Shown: in pieces, positions 1 to 9,866 of the stretch | Layout: the number at the start of each line of letters is the position of its first letter | How positions within the stretch are numbered: position 1 is the stretch's first letter | Assembly: GCA_024336345.1 (NCBI GenBank) | Contig: JANFOG010000007.1 | Coordinates: forward strand, 1,922,001-1,986,000 | Length of the DNA stretch: 64,000 bases | Source of the DNA: Mariannaea sp. PMI_226 | Lineage: Eukaryota > Ascomycota > Sordariomycetes > Hypocreales > Nectriaceae | Direction of reading: 5' to 3' | Position numbers and translations under genes: made by a program | Notes under the pieces: model-generated | Databases searched by the model: none | What the model saw: the letters and a program-made list of their open reading frames with translations, nothing else | Told to the model about the DNA's origin: nothing

Positions 1-2016
1 CAGCTAAGCAATTGTATAGATGTAAAGAGAGACATTTAGTCAAATGGAAGCACAACTCATAAGTCAAATAAGAAGTCAAGAAATCAGGGCGAAAAGAAGA
101 TGTAGTAAATGGTTTGATGATGCGTTGTCTGGTATTTTTCGCCGTCTTTCAAGTCGCGGCAAGCGAGTGACATGTGTGTATTAGACTAGGTAATATAAGC
201 GGTGTTTACCAAAGAAGTACATTCTGTCCCAACCACAACAGCAGCGATAGCCACGAGATCAAAAGATCTTAGAACAACACGAAAATTTCCTATATTCATC
301 GCTTCATCTGCCTTGAAATCATCACCTGCCTTCCTTGGTTAATTTCGGCATTACTGTAACTAATCAATTAAACTAAGAAAAAAGAAGTTGAAGTAAAAAA
401 GTCCTTTTGCTTGATCCTAGCTGACCAGGATCATCATTGGCATCTGGTTCCTTTATCTACTCGTACTCCTACCGCCATTCTTGCCAGATACGTTTCAGAC
501 CATTGTAAACGCTTTCATGGGACACTACCTTAAGCACTTACAACTAGTATACAAGTAACTAAATGCTTAACTCACGATTCGCAGGCGCTTCAAACCCTCG
601 ATGCGGAAGCCTGAAACGGATTGGGCAACATGTCCGAAGTTTGGTACTATAAAAACGCCCAACGGCCCAGCCATCCGTCCACCATAGCGAGAAGCTCGAT
701 TCATTCGTCCATCGTCGTCCTTTATCAGCTTTCTTTGGTATCCACCCCTATGTTCTGCTTTGAAGTCCATTTTAGGCTCATTATGCGAGCTCACTAATTT
801 ATTATTTCTATTTGATCTAATCTTGACATGAAGTATCACAGCCACTCTCCAGTGGATAAATTACGACGTTCGTAATCCGAGATATCGGCGGAGGTGTCAC
901 AGCCCAGTCTAGAGAAAATGATCCTTCGTAAAAGCGCACATTATTGTCATTTTCTAGTCAAAAACTGACGGTGCTTGTCTCATCACAAAGATTACTTGCC
1001 ATTTTATCTTTGGCATCTTTGTGCCAATAACCCTGATCGGGTGCCGCCAAGTAGTCATTTGATTGCTCATGTAAAGGTCTATTAGTGCATCTATTTAACA
1101 GTATGGCAACTGGGTGCTTTTTTTTTTCTAATTCAGAAGATGACAATATCGCCCATGGTGTATTGATCCGTTGTGCCTCGCTGTATAGCTCGCGACGCCA
1201 CATCTAGTAGCACCAACTCATGCTGGCAAGGGTACCTCGGTCTCTCTCTCTCTCTCTCTCGCATGGGCCTAGTCTCTAATTGCAGCTCAGAACTGAATGT
1301 AACCAGCCAACGGTATTGAAACGTGAGACAAAAGTATGTTTTGGACGTCAATAGGCATACGTTGAAACACCTAGCTTGGCAAGAGTTGGTTAGACCATTG
1401 TTAACTTCTCTTTTATTATGGGCTGGTGGGCCGATCAATCTCCTGGCCAGGTTATACGCGAGGAAAACGAGGAACACCTAGGGGACATGCAAGAGGCACT
1501 CAAGGTGGATGCCCACGATCCCTGTCTTGCTTCCGGCGCAGACTGCGCCATTGAACAAGGCTCTCTCCATGGCAGACTTGAGAAATGTACAGATCACAAA
1601 AATTGGAGTAGGGTGACATCGTGAAGGACTTTGGAAAACAGCGCATAGCAAGCGGCCAACCGATCGCACTAGCTTTTAACCAAATATCTATGCTTATTCC
1701 GCCAGACTTCTGGTGAGGGACTACGCGTGAGTCCCGGAGATTTCCAAACATGGAAGAGGTCCTTTAGTAGAGTATGCCTTGTTACCCAGATGTCGGCTCA
1801 CCTCAAGACAACAGCTCCGAATCGAGAAAAAGGATGCCCGGAATTCAGCCGGCTGAGAATATTTAACGCCTTGGGCGGTCGCTCTTTTTTCAATACTGGT
1901 ACCGGATTTATTATACTGGAGTCATCTCCCTTTTGCCACCTCTTCTTCCTCTTGTCTGTGTTGCAATCAAAGGTATTCTACTGCTCAGTTGGATTTTCTG
2001 GTTCTGATATTACACA
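1..2016. other. Intergenic, no gene supported
   Basis: I see no coding frame with family character on either strand. The only structured element is a short (TC)10 tract at 1241-1260. The last 150 bases before 2017 are pyrimidine-rich and probably hold the promoter and leader of the surface-protein gene. Confidence 0.5.
1241..1260. repeat. (TC)10 microsatellite
   Basis: Ten uninterrupted TC dinucleotides. No function is implied. Confidence 0.9.
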
Positions 2017-2994
2017 ATGTTCATCTCTCATGCTTTTATCGGCCTCGCTGTTGCCGGAGCGGTAGCAGGAACGAAAATCACAATGCGGGTTCCTAACTGG
2101 ATACCCTGGGGGAATATAACAACCCTCGACGGATCAGTTATAGGTCTCGAGCATGCAACTACAACTGTGGCCCTTCATTGCAGAGACAGAGACGACCCGA
2201 ACATAGATGTTATCTGCAACACTATTGCAAAAATGACCGTCACCTGCGCACCAGCAACAGCTGCATACAATTGGGCAGTAACTAGTACCTTTCCACCTGG
2301 GTTGGAGATTACGTATGTGCATTCCCAACGAATGGCCTGACTAGAAAAACGGCATTATTCTGGAATAGAGTGTATTTCTTATTCTTGGATGGATGTTAAC
2401 TGTTTACATAGTGATATCAAAGGCCACTGTAAGGTGAAGGGCTCAACTCCATACGACTGTACAGATACATATACCGCTATTTGGGCGGATACGACCAATT
2501 CTGGCGTGGAGTCGAGTGACTTAATAGGAGTTTACGATACCGTCATTGCACTTGAAGTCGACGTCACGGCCGGGGCGTCGAAATTGAATCAATCCCCTGA
2601 GTCAACCTCATTCACCTCTCATTATCCAACACAGACAAATGTACCAGACGATAGTCACGAAAACGATTCCCCGAGAAATGGATTTATGATCGGTGCTGTG
2701 GTAGGGGCAGCTGCTGGAGCGGGCTTAATAATCGCAGTCATCTGATACCTGTCATAAGCGTGTTGAAGGGATGGAGACACATAGTGGTAGCATCGACGGC
2801 CGCTTGTATATGAACAACAAGACCACACACATCTGGTCTGTAAGCCGCCTCTTTCCGGACAGAGAAACTCCCATCTCCCGACTTATGAGACTGCCCCGAA
2901 AGGCACAGTTGCACCTGTTGCGCCAAATGCCGTCCCTCTATCTCCAACCTATAAGGCTACAATAACCGCGGGAGGGAACCGAGAGAAGCAGTAA
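2017..2994 (+). CDS. Secreted/membrane-anchored cysteine-containing surface protein
   Basis: Proposed exons are 2017-2312, 2412-2736 and 2791-2994 (274 aa). The N-terminus is a signal peptide (hydrophobic to about residue 18, AGAVAGT cleavage region). The ectodomain has paired cysteines (CRDRDD, ICN, VTCAP, GHCKVKG, DCT) and ends near VTAGASKLN. This layout is common in uncharacterised fungal GPI-anchored or membrane surface proteins. A Ser/Thr-rich stalk follows, then one hydrophobic segment (MIGAVVGAAAGAGLIIA), then HRR and a Pro-rich cytoplasmic tail. Intron 1 (GTATGTGC...CATAG) is well supported. If intron 2 (2737-2790) is not removed, the protein stops at 2745, right after the hydrophobic segment (209 aa), and would look GPI-anchored or tail-less. 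Ligand and function are unknown. Both forms keep the frame, so the C-terminus is the uncertain part. Confidence 0.62.
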
Positions 2995-3079
2995 TGATAA
3001 GGTTAGCATGCCACACCCCTATAAATCCTCTGCAGAAGGTGCTATAATACTATCTAACACTCATAAAGATCCACCTACG

Positions 3080-3416
3080 CCCACAATGGACCTCCCACCT
3101 TAGATGTTTTTGAATCTCAAGAAGACCTTGCCGTTCATCTTGCCATTTATGCAACAATTGGCGGCTATAAATTTATTATTCGATGTTCACATTTGCGGTC
3201 CCTCGGTGGTAAAGGACCTATTGTTTTACATACTTGCAATCAATAGCGTCAAGATTGTCAATTTTCAATTTTAGAGAAAGAAGACTTTTATGAATTATAG
3301 CATCTTCAACATCGCTCTGATGTTCGATTTTCTCACCACAATCATGGGCCTCAACATCCTCAAGAGCCTAAATCACAACAACCCAAATTACAAAAGCACA
3401 AATAGTAAGAATCACT
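3080..3416 (+). pseudogene. FAR1/MULE-type transposase N-terminal relic
   Basis: One reading frame (in phase with 3103) gives DVFESQEDLAVHL, then GGYKFIIR, a DCQFSI motif and finally RFSHHNHGP. This order matches the FAR1-like zinc-binding N-terminal domain of fungal Mutator-like (MULE) transposases: a 'F.S.EDL..HL' start, 'GY..I.R', '(T/D)C.FS' and a terminal 'HNH.P'. Two in-frame stops interrupt it and the DDE transposase core is absent, so it is a dead 5' fragment. It lies in AT-rich DNA between the surface-protein gene and a truncated GlnRS copy. Identification is from remembered family pattern only. Confidence 0.5.
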
Positions 3417-3565
3417 AAAGAGGAAATTGCCTACTTATAGTAAATATCATTTAGAGGGCCATAGAAGGAATGCAAAATGCTGTATTTTATATAATCAAAA
3501 TAGCCCATAAGATAGGCAATATTATAGGGCATTTAGCGCATTTAGGGGAAGATTTATAGGGGCAT

Positions 3566-5784
3566 TTGCTGACTCATCTATGTTGCACGGGACGGTGCAG
3601 GTATTGGGCCCCTGCAACTCCGGTTCTCGTGCTCGATGAGGAGACTGCTGAAATGGTCTCAAGAAATGAGCTCAGGAAGCGGTCTCAGAAACGAGCTAGG
3701 AAGGCTGCAAAACTTACGCGCGCAAATGAAGCCTCGACTACCGACGCGAATACTGATGCTACCCCCCATCAAGGGCCCAGCAAAAGCGCTGAAGTCCCAG
3801 TCGACCCGGATGCCATGTCTAAACAAGGCTTCCTCGCTGAGGTGTTTGAAGAAGTACCGATCAAACCAGTGGTCACTAGATTTCCACCAGAGCCAAATGG
3901 TTATCTTCATCTTGGACATGCCAAAGCCATGGCCGTTGATTTCGGCTTCGCCCAATTCCATGGTGGTAAAACGGTCAGTTTCATCTCTATTTATAGCAGA
4001 CTTGGTAAACTGAATCTAAAATCGGACTACAGATTTTGAGGTTTGATCATACCGCAAACTTTGCTATACTTCCCCCCTGACTGAGCGATTGTGCAGGCTT
4101 GACGACACCAACCCAGATAAAGAGGATGAAAGCTACACTCAGTCAATCGTTGACATGGTCAAATGGCTCGGTATGGTCGCTCCGAGTCATATCTTTGGTC
4201 AAGGGAGAAATACTTACGCACAACTAAAGGTTTCACGCCAGTCGCTATTACCTATTCAAGTGACAATTTCCAACGCCTATACGAACTCGCACAAGAGCTT
4301 ATCAAAAAAGAGAAGGCGTATGTCTGTCATTGTTCCGACACCGAGGTGAAACTCCAGAGAGGTGGTAAGGATGGTAAGGAAGGTCCCCGCTTTCGTTGCA
4401 AACATGCGGAGCAGGATGTATCAACCAACCTGACTAAATTTCATGATATGCACGATGGAAAATATGAGCCGCAGACTGCTTTTCTTCGGATGAAGCAGGA
4501 CATCCAGAATGGCAATTCTCAGATGTGAGATTTAGCTGCTTACCGGATCCCGAAGAAGCAGAACCCTCACCCTCGAGCCCCTGATTGGAAAATATTCCCT
4601 ACCTATGACTTTACGCATTGTCTATGTGACAGTTTTGAAGGCATTACCCATAGCCTTTGCACAACTGAGTTTGTACTATCAAGAGAAAGCTATGAATGGC
4701 TTAACAAAACGCTTGGTGTCTACGAGCCCACACAGCGTGAATTCGGTAATTTGGAAATACTCTGAGTCCTCTGCTTGTGCTAAACATGTACAGGTCGACT
4801 GAACTTAACTGGAACTCTGATGAGTAAAAGGGCTTTGGCGGTGCTCATAGAGCAACAGCTAGTTAAAGGATGGGACGACCCTCGCCTATACACCCTAATT
4901 GCTCTGAAACGACGCGGAATACCTCCAGGGGCTATCTTATCATTTATTAACGAACTTGGAGTAACGACAAGCAGAACGTTTATCCAGATTGCTCGGTTTG
5001 AGCAATCTGTTCGGCGCTATTTGGAACCCACAGTGCCGCGCCTGATGCTTATTCTTGACCCTATCCCGATCTTTATTTCCAACTTTGATGGGTCCATAGA
5101 AATCGATGTACCATTCCCGCCAAAGGATCTTTCCTTCGGCTCTCATCGACTAACTGTCACCAAAACTGTGTACATTGATCGGTCAGACTTTCGGGAAACA
5201 GACAGTCCAGACTATTTCCGTCTTGCGCCCGGGAAAATTGTTGGCCTTCTTCATGTTCCCCATCCTATCAAGGCCACTTCTTACACCAAGGATGACGCAA
5301 CAGGTCTTGTTACTGGAGTCGAAGCTATTTTTCAAGAAGGGGTCAAGCCTAGGACCTACATTCAGTGGGTAGCGGAAGGGTCGGCCCAGGTTGAAGCTCG
5401 CATTTATGCTCCTCTATTCAAGTCAGAGGACCCTTCCGCCGTCGAAGGTGGGTTCATCAATGATATCAACCCTGAGAGCATGACAACGTATCACGGTGCT
5501 CTGATTGAACGGGGGATATCCGAAGTGCGCGAGAGAGCACCGTGGCCTGCTACGAAGGGAGAAGCTGGGGGTATTTCAGCACCGGAAGCTGTTCGGTTTC
5601 AGGCGGTCCGCGTTGGATATTTCGTAAGTATTTCGGATTAACGTTTTGTTTCAGTACGCCTTGCGATGTGTCAAATGCTTGGAGCTAATATGATCAATCA
5701 CAGTCAATGGATTCCGATAGTACCAGCGAAAAACTTGTTCTCAATCGCATCGTATCTCTGAAGGAGGACTCTGGCAAAAATTAG
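3566..5784 (+). pseudogene. Truncated, interrupted cytosolic-type glutaminyl-tRNA synthetase copy
   Basis: Class I GlnRS catalytic core and anticodon-binding barrels, with the ATP-site signatures HLGH (in [14 protein letters not shown]) and LMSKR (for MSK/VLSKR). It ends in the family-typical LVLNRIVSLK. Exons follow about 3566-3973, 4097-4170, 4230-4745, 4794-5623 and 5704-5784. Introns of 59, 48 and 80 bp splice cleanly in frame. Three defects are visible. The roughly 200-residue N-terminal domain of eukaryotic GlnRS is missing. The codon for the conserved Trp in QMWDL is TGA at 4526-4528. The most natural acceptor for intron 1 (GCAG at 4096) breaks the frame, and the family's CYL before R-F/L-DDTNP is missing. 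An alternative acceptor at 4085 would keep the frame with odd residues. Retained introns show DNA-level duplication, not retroposition. A functional GlnRS must exist elsewhere if this copy is dead. Confidence 0.75.
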
Positions 5785-6224
5785 CAGATCTTTGTATGCT
5801 TGTGAACATCCAGAACAGTTTCACATCCCTATTTCTACCCGTTTGTCGACAGTCTGTCGTCACCTTCCTTGTCTGTATATGACAACCAACTGACCAAGCT
5901 ACCTATTATAATCTAGTTTATCCGTTGGGAACTAATTAGGTTATTATATATTAAACGCATGTATAGAGACTTTTTTGAGATGTTCTTTTTTTGCGAAACT
6001 TTACTTAGTTGTGAAGCAAATGTAACGCGTTCAAGAAGCCCACTTAATATTTCGTTATTATTCTTTTCTGTGTCTTTACATCTCGCTGCACACCTTATTA
6101 TTCGTATCTATTGAGTAATTGGAGAAGCCTATACGAGCAGGGTAGTCGATGTTACTGCAAAGTTATCGCATCGAGAAGTCTGGAATAACCTACTATCATT
6201 GACTATTATCATGATAGGTGTTGA
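5785..6224. other. AT-rich spacer
   Basis: No gene, RNA or repeat recognised. AT-rich decayed DNA between the GlnRS relic and the rDNA relic. Confidence 0.5.
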
Positions 6225-6375
6225 GTTGTCATGATGCATTATCGGTCTCCGGCTGGTATTTAGGTCTTGAGGATATATGTCTCCCCTGTAGAGCAGTATT
6301 CCCAAGGTAAAGTCAGGACTTGTCCAAGCGGCTTTACGAAGGATTGGTGCCCGACCAGCCGGGGCTCTTACCCTG
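6225..6375 (-). pseudogene. Degenerate 28S (LSU) rRNA fragment, D1/D2 region
   Basis: Read on the minus strand, this contains GGTAAGAGCCCCGGCTGGTC, then CACCAATCCTTCGTAAAGC, GGGAATACTGCTCT and AATACCAGCCGGAGACCGAT. These follow, in order and spacing, the nuclear LSU rRNA segment '...GGTGAGAGCCCCGTCTGGTC...GGGAATGCTGCTCT...AATACCGGCCAGAGACCGAT...'. Many differences are C-to-T or G-to-A transitions. It is only about 150 bp and directly abuts an 18S fragment, which never happens in a functional rDNA unit, so it is a rearranged relic. Identity rests on remembered rRNA consensus. Confidence 0.75.
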
Positions 6376-6645
6376 TTATTGCCGTAGCCTCAAACTTCTA
6401 TCAGCTTGAGCTGATAGTCTCTTAAAGAAGCCGACTGTGCTACCAAAGCAATAGGGGCTATTTATCAGGCTAACGTCTCGTTTGTTTGCAAACCCTAATT
6501 ACGCACTTTAGATAAATCACTATTAACTAAAAATGGCTATGTGCTACTCTTTTCAAATTAAGACAGAGCTCTTCATCTATCTGTCCTCACTGTATCTGGA
6601 CCTGGTGAATTTCCCCGTGTTGAGTCCAATTAAAAGCAGGCTCCC
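6372..6645 (-). pseudogene. Degenerate 18S (SSU) rRNA fragment, 3' half
   Basis: The minus strand reads GGAGCCTGC, then GACTCAACACGGGGAAA and TCACCAGGTCCAGA (almost exact universal 18S helix sequences), GAGAGCTCT-like and TTTTTAGTTAATAGTGATTT (for TTCTTAGTTGGTGGAGTGATTT). AACGAGAC, AAATAGCCC, GGCTTCTT and ACTATCAGCTCAAGCTGATAGAAGT (a preserved hairpin, plus-strand 6398-6417) follow, and it ends GGCAATAACAGG. There the sequence jumps to 28S through a short CAGGGTAAGAG overlap. Transition-type changes dominate, as expected if a stray rDNA copy had been hit by repeat-induced point mutation. It cannot be functional rRNA. Confidence 0.82.
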
Positions 6646-6960
6646 GTTTATTGGGGCTTCTATTAGAAGCAGTATACCCCATGCTTTCGCGTGGGGACGG
6701 ACTTTACCTTAGGCCGGTTCAATTCAATGAACCAACACACCCCCGTCAAGTCTCTGAACCTTCTCATATGTGAGCGAATCACACTCCTTTAGATTCATTT
6801 CACAATTATAATCCCCACTTTCTAATAGATATCTCAACAACAATGTGCTACATATCGAGTTAGGAGATAGATTGTCAGCCGAAAGTGTCAACAGAATAGA
6901 ACATCGGACTCCAAAACGGATCAAACTACATAATCTTTTCCAGGGTGCTCAGAGAGGGGA
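6646..6960 (-). other. Group I intron relic at an 18S insertion site (S943-like)
   Basis: Immediately 5' (minus strand) of the 18S fragment lie the 3' core elements of a group I intron in the right order. A P7-type strand reads AGAGACTTGACGGGGGTG (about 6737-6756). A P8-like hairpin has 6-bp arms GGTTCA/TGAACC. A P7' / S-type element reads TAAGGTAAAGTCC (consensus AAGATATAGTCC). A P9-like stem with a GAAA tetraloop lies at 6677-6696 (CCCCACGC GAAA GCATGGGG). The exon resumes at GGAGCCTGC, which corresponds to the well-known S943 insertion site of ascomycete 18S genes. The 5' half (P1-P6) is not confidently visible and the upstream 18S exon is absent. The far boundary is approximate. Confidence 0.6.
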
Positions 6961-7840
6961 TATGCTGTGTGAATCGGCAAGGTAGGGCACCGCGGGAAAG
7001 AATCAGTTAGTTGACTTCCAAGAATCGACTTAGGATGTCTCGCTCCTGATAAATAGAGACATAAGTAAAAATCCAATAGATCATTATCAACCGATGGGCA
7101 AGAGTCTGTGCGACGTATGGGATGAAATGGACCATGGCGTGATATTTTTAAAATGAAAGGGTTCCTGACTGGGCAGACACATGGACAAGCTGAAAGAGCA
7201 AGGGCTTGCTAACCCCAAATTAAAAGGAGAAATCAGAGAGAGGATCTCTTTTCGGTGCAAATATTGAACAGCCACTGAAAGACGGTTCCTGTACGTGAAT
7301 GAGCGGCGCCGCTTTTTTTTTTTTTTTTTTACGAAGATGAAAGACATAAACTGTTTAATTCGCCATGGATATTGCCTCTGTTATACTCCGGATGCTTAAA
7401 TCCGAGTCTGAATGCTTATAGGACATGGAATTCATAAAACCATGCAGGCCAGTTTGTCAAACAGCACACGCGGCCATCCGCGGACGCCGTTTCCGCGGAT
7501 GCCGTATCGGCAGCCCTAGGCCTCCGCTGCCACGATGTAGCGATGCGTCTAATGCAGGAACACGAAATGCTCTCGCAGATAACAAAACAAATTATCGATT
7601 TGATACTCAATAATTTTAAGAAAGTATTCTTCATCTTTAATTACTCTTTTTGCGGCCTATTTATCTTGATTATTACACTTCTTTTCCTCCCTTCTTGCGC
7701 TGTGGACTCTAGAATCCTTCTCAACAGCCCACTTCAAGTCGAACCATCAAATCACACCATCTAAAAAAACAAGTCTGTTTTCGACAAGTTGACGTTTAGT
7801 TGGTTTGTAGTTCAGTCCAGTCCGTATAGCACTGGGACAT
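6961..7840. other. Spacer upstream of the ceramide synthase gene
   Basis: No gene supported. It holds an 18-base poly-T tract at 7313-7330 and a GC-rich island around 7470-7540 containing an inverted repeat. The 3' end is the presumed promoter of the ceramide synthase gene. Confidence 0.5.
7475..7501. repeat. Inverted repeat with 10-bp perfect arms
   Basis: CATCCGCGGA (7475-7484) and its exact reverse complement (7492-7501) flank a 7-base loop, inside a short GC-rich island in AT-rich DNA. Confidence 0.7.
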
Positions 7841-9292
7841 TTGTTCAAGATGTTGTTCGCTTCAACGTTGTCTGACGAGGCGATAAGAACGGCCGACATG
7901 CCGCCCGGTATCATTACAGTTTCATCCAGAGAGAGAGCCAGCAGCTCTGCGACTCGACGGCGAGAAAGTATATCAAATGCCATGGACCGGAAAGCCTCGG
8001 TGGCTGATGTGGGATTGCAATCGGCAATGACTGGGAATCTACAGTCAAGCAACCTCACCGGTCGTCGAACCAACAAGCTTAGCCGAGACTCGCTCCCTGC
8101 GAAACCACGTCGGAAAAGACTTCCCAACCAAAATATGTCCCTCTCGAAATGCATAATGCGCCTTATTACCCGACGCACCTGGGCCTTACCTCTTGCCATG
8201 CTTTCCGTCTTCGTATTCATTTACGCGCTGAGCCCATCGACAAACAACCCAGTATACGGCTTTCTTTTCCTCTCCTACCGCATAGAGTCCGGAAACGTCG
8301 AACAACCGGTGCAGTATGGAAAGGGGAAGATGGACCTGGCATTTGTATTATTCTATACGATTTTTTTATCATTTACCAGAGAGCTTATCATGCAGGAGAT
8401 TCTACAACCTCTTGCCCAGTATGCCGGCATACAGGGTCGTGGACGACAAACCCGCTTCGCGGAACAAGCTTACACGGCTATTTACTACGTTTTCCTGGGA
8501 CCCTTTGGAATGTACGTCATGAGAAACAGTCCGGTGTGGTACTTTAACGTGAGCGGCATGTACGAAGGGTTCCCCCACAAAACACACAATGCCAGCTTCA
8601 AGTTCTATTACCTGTTCCAGGCGGCATTCTGGGCCCAGCAGGCCATTGTGCTCATTTTTGGCCTGGAAAAGCGTCGAAAGGATTTCGGCGAAATGATAGC
8701 TCATCATATTGTGACGCTGTCATTGATCGGACTGAGCTATCACTTCCACTTTACCTATATCGGGATTGCTGTTTATATCACTCATGATATCAGTGACTTT
8801 TTCCTAGCAGTAAGTTCTTGCTCATTTTGTCAAGGGGATTATTCGTTCGCACCTCAGCCATCCAATCGACTCTCGATAACACTTCTATTCATCATTCTTA
8901 CCTGTATATCCTTATCTCACGAAGACTCGTCATACTAAGTAAGAATACAGTCATCCAAAATGCTCAGCTACCTAGACTCTTCCTTTACGGTTCCATTCTA
9001 TGCATGTTTCATGTGTGTTTGGATCTACCTTCGCCACTATATCAATATCCGTATTTTGATTAGTTTATTCATCGAGTACACGACCATTGGCCCGTATGAA
9101 CTTGACTGGGCAAGTGAGCAGTACAAGTGCCCTCTCAGTCAAGCCATCACGGCAGCCTTGCTTGGATCGCTACAGATGTTGAATCTGATTTGGCTTTACT
9201 ACTACATATTCTTGGTTGCATACCGCATCACCGTATATAATGAACGGCGAGATGTGCGGTCCGACGATGAGGACTCAGATGTTGAGAAATAG
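7841..9292 (+). CDS. Ceramide synthase (Lag1/TLC family)
   Basis: Sphingosine N-acyltransferase of the ER membrane, joining a fatty acyl-CoA to a sphingoid base. Exons 7841-8809 and 8951-9292 (436 aa, intron 141 bp, phase 0). The Lag1 motif is intact: AHHIVTLSLIGLSY with the catalytic His pair at about residues 288-289, then YITHDISDFFLA, reading across the intron into SSKMLSYLDSSFTVPFYAC. Several membrane segments surround it: PLAMLSVFVFIYAL, LAFVLFYTIFLSF, YYLFQAAFWAQQAIVLIF and LIWLYYYIFLVAY. The tail is acidic (DDEDSDVEK), usual for fungal homologues. The first 100 residues are basic and Ser-rich, so an internal Met could be the true start. Fungi carry LagA- and BarA-type enzymes with different acyl preference, and I cannot decide which this is. 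The neighbour is convergent. Confidence 0.9.
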
Positions 9293-9866
9293 GAACCGGG
9301 CGTGGAAGCGTCATGGAAAGACCTGGAATGTGGCGGTACATCGGAAATTCAACATCAATAAGCGATTTTCGCCGACGGAATGATATTTATGCGAGAAGGT
9401 GCACATAGACTAATCAAGAAAATCCGAGCGACGCAATAGATATTCAGGATAATTATATAATTTAACGGCAAATCAATGCCATAATCAATACAACTCATGG
9501 AAAATCCCGACGCTAGATATATGAAAACAATGTGTAGAGAAGTATTCTAGACAACCAAGCAAGTTACGAACTGCCCCGTGTGTATGTTCAATTTGAATGA
9601 ATGCCGCAAAATGCGTTTTATACCTTCTACAAGTGAATGAAAGCAGGTTGATAGTTTCCAGGGAATGGCGTTCCAGTTCACGGCAGACGTAGCTTAAGAA
9701 ATTCATGTCGTGGCATTTCATAAAAAAAAGACGATCCCCTCATGGCTATCAAATGTGCTAGTCTGCATCAAAGTCCAATGCTGTTCAGTTACCCTCCAGC
9801 CCAACAGCCCAGAGCCCCGACGGCCCCAAGCGGCTTCATCACACTGCCCCTCCCCACATTCCTTTA
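9293..9866. other. Convergent 3' flank
   Basis: Space between two convergent stop codons. Only untranslated tails are expected and no further feature is seen. Confidence 0.5.

Noticed and set aside
6301..6713. 13/14-base inverted repeat (CCCAAGGTAAAGTC and its partner) first read as a 410-bp MITE
   Set aside because: One arm is explained by 28S rRNA and the other by the S/P7 element of the group I intron relic. The match is fortuitous and no target duplication exists.
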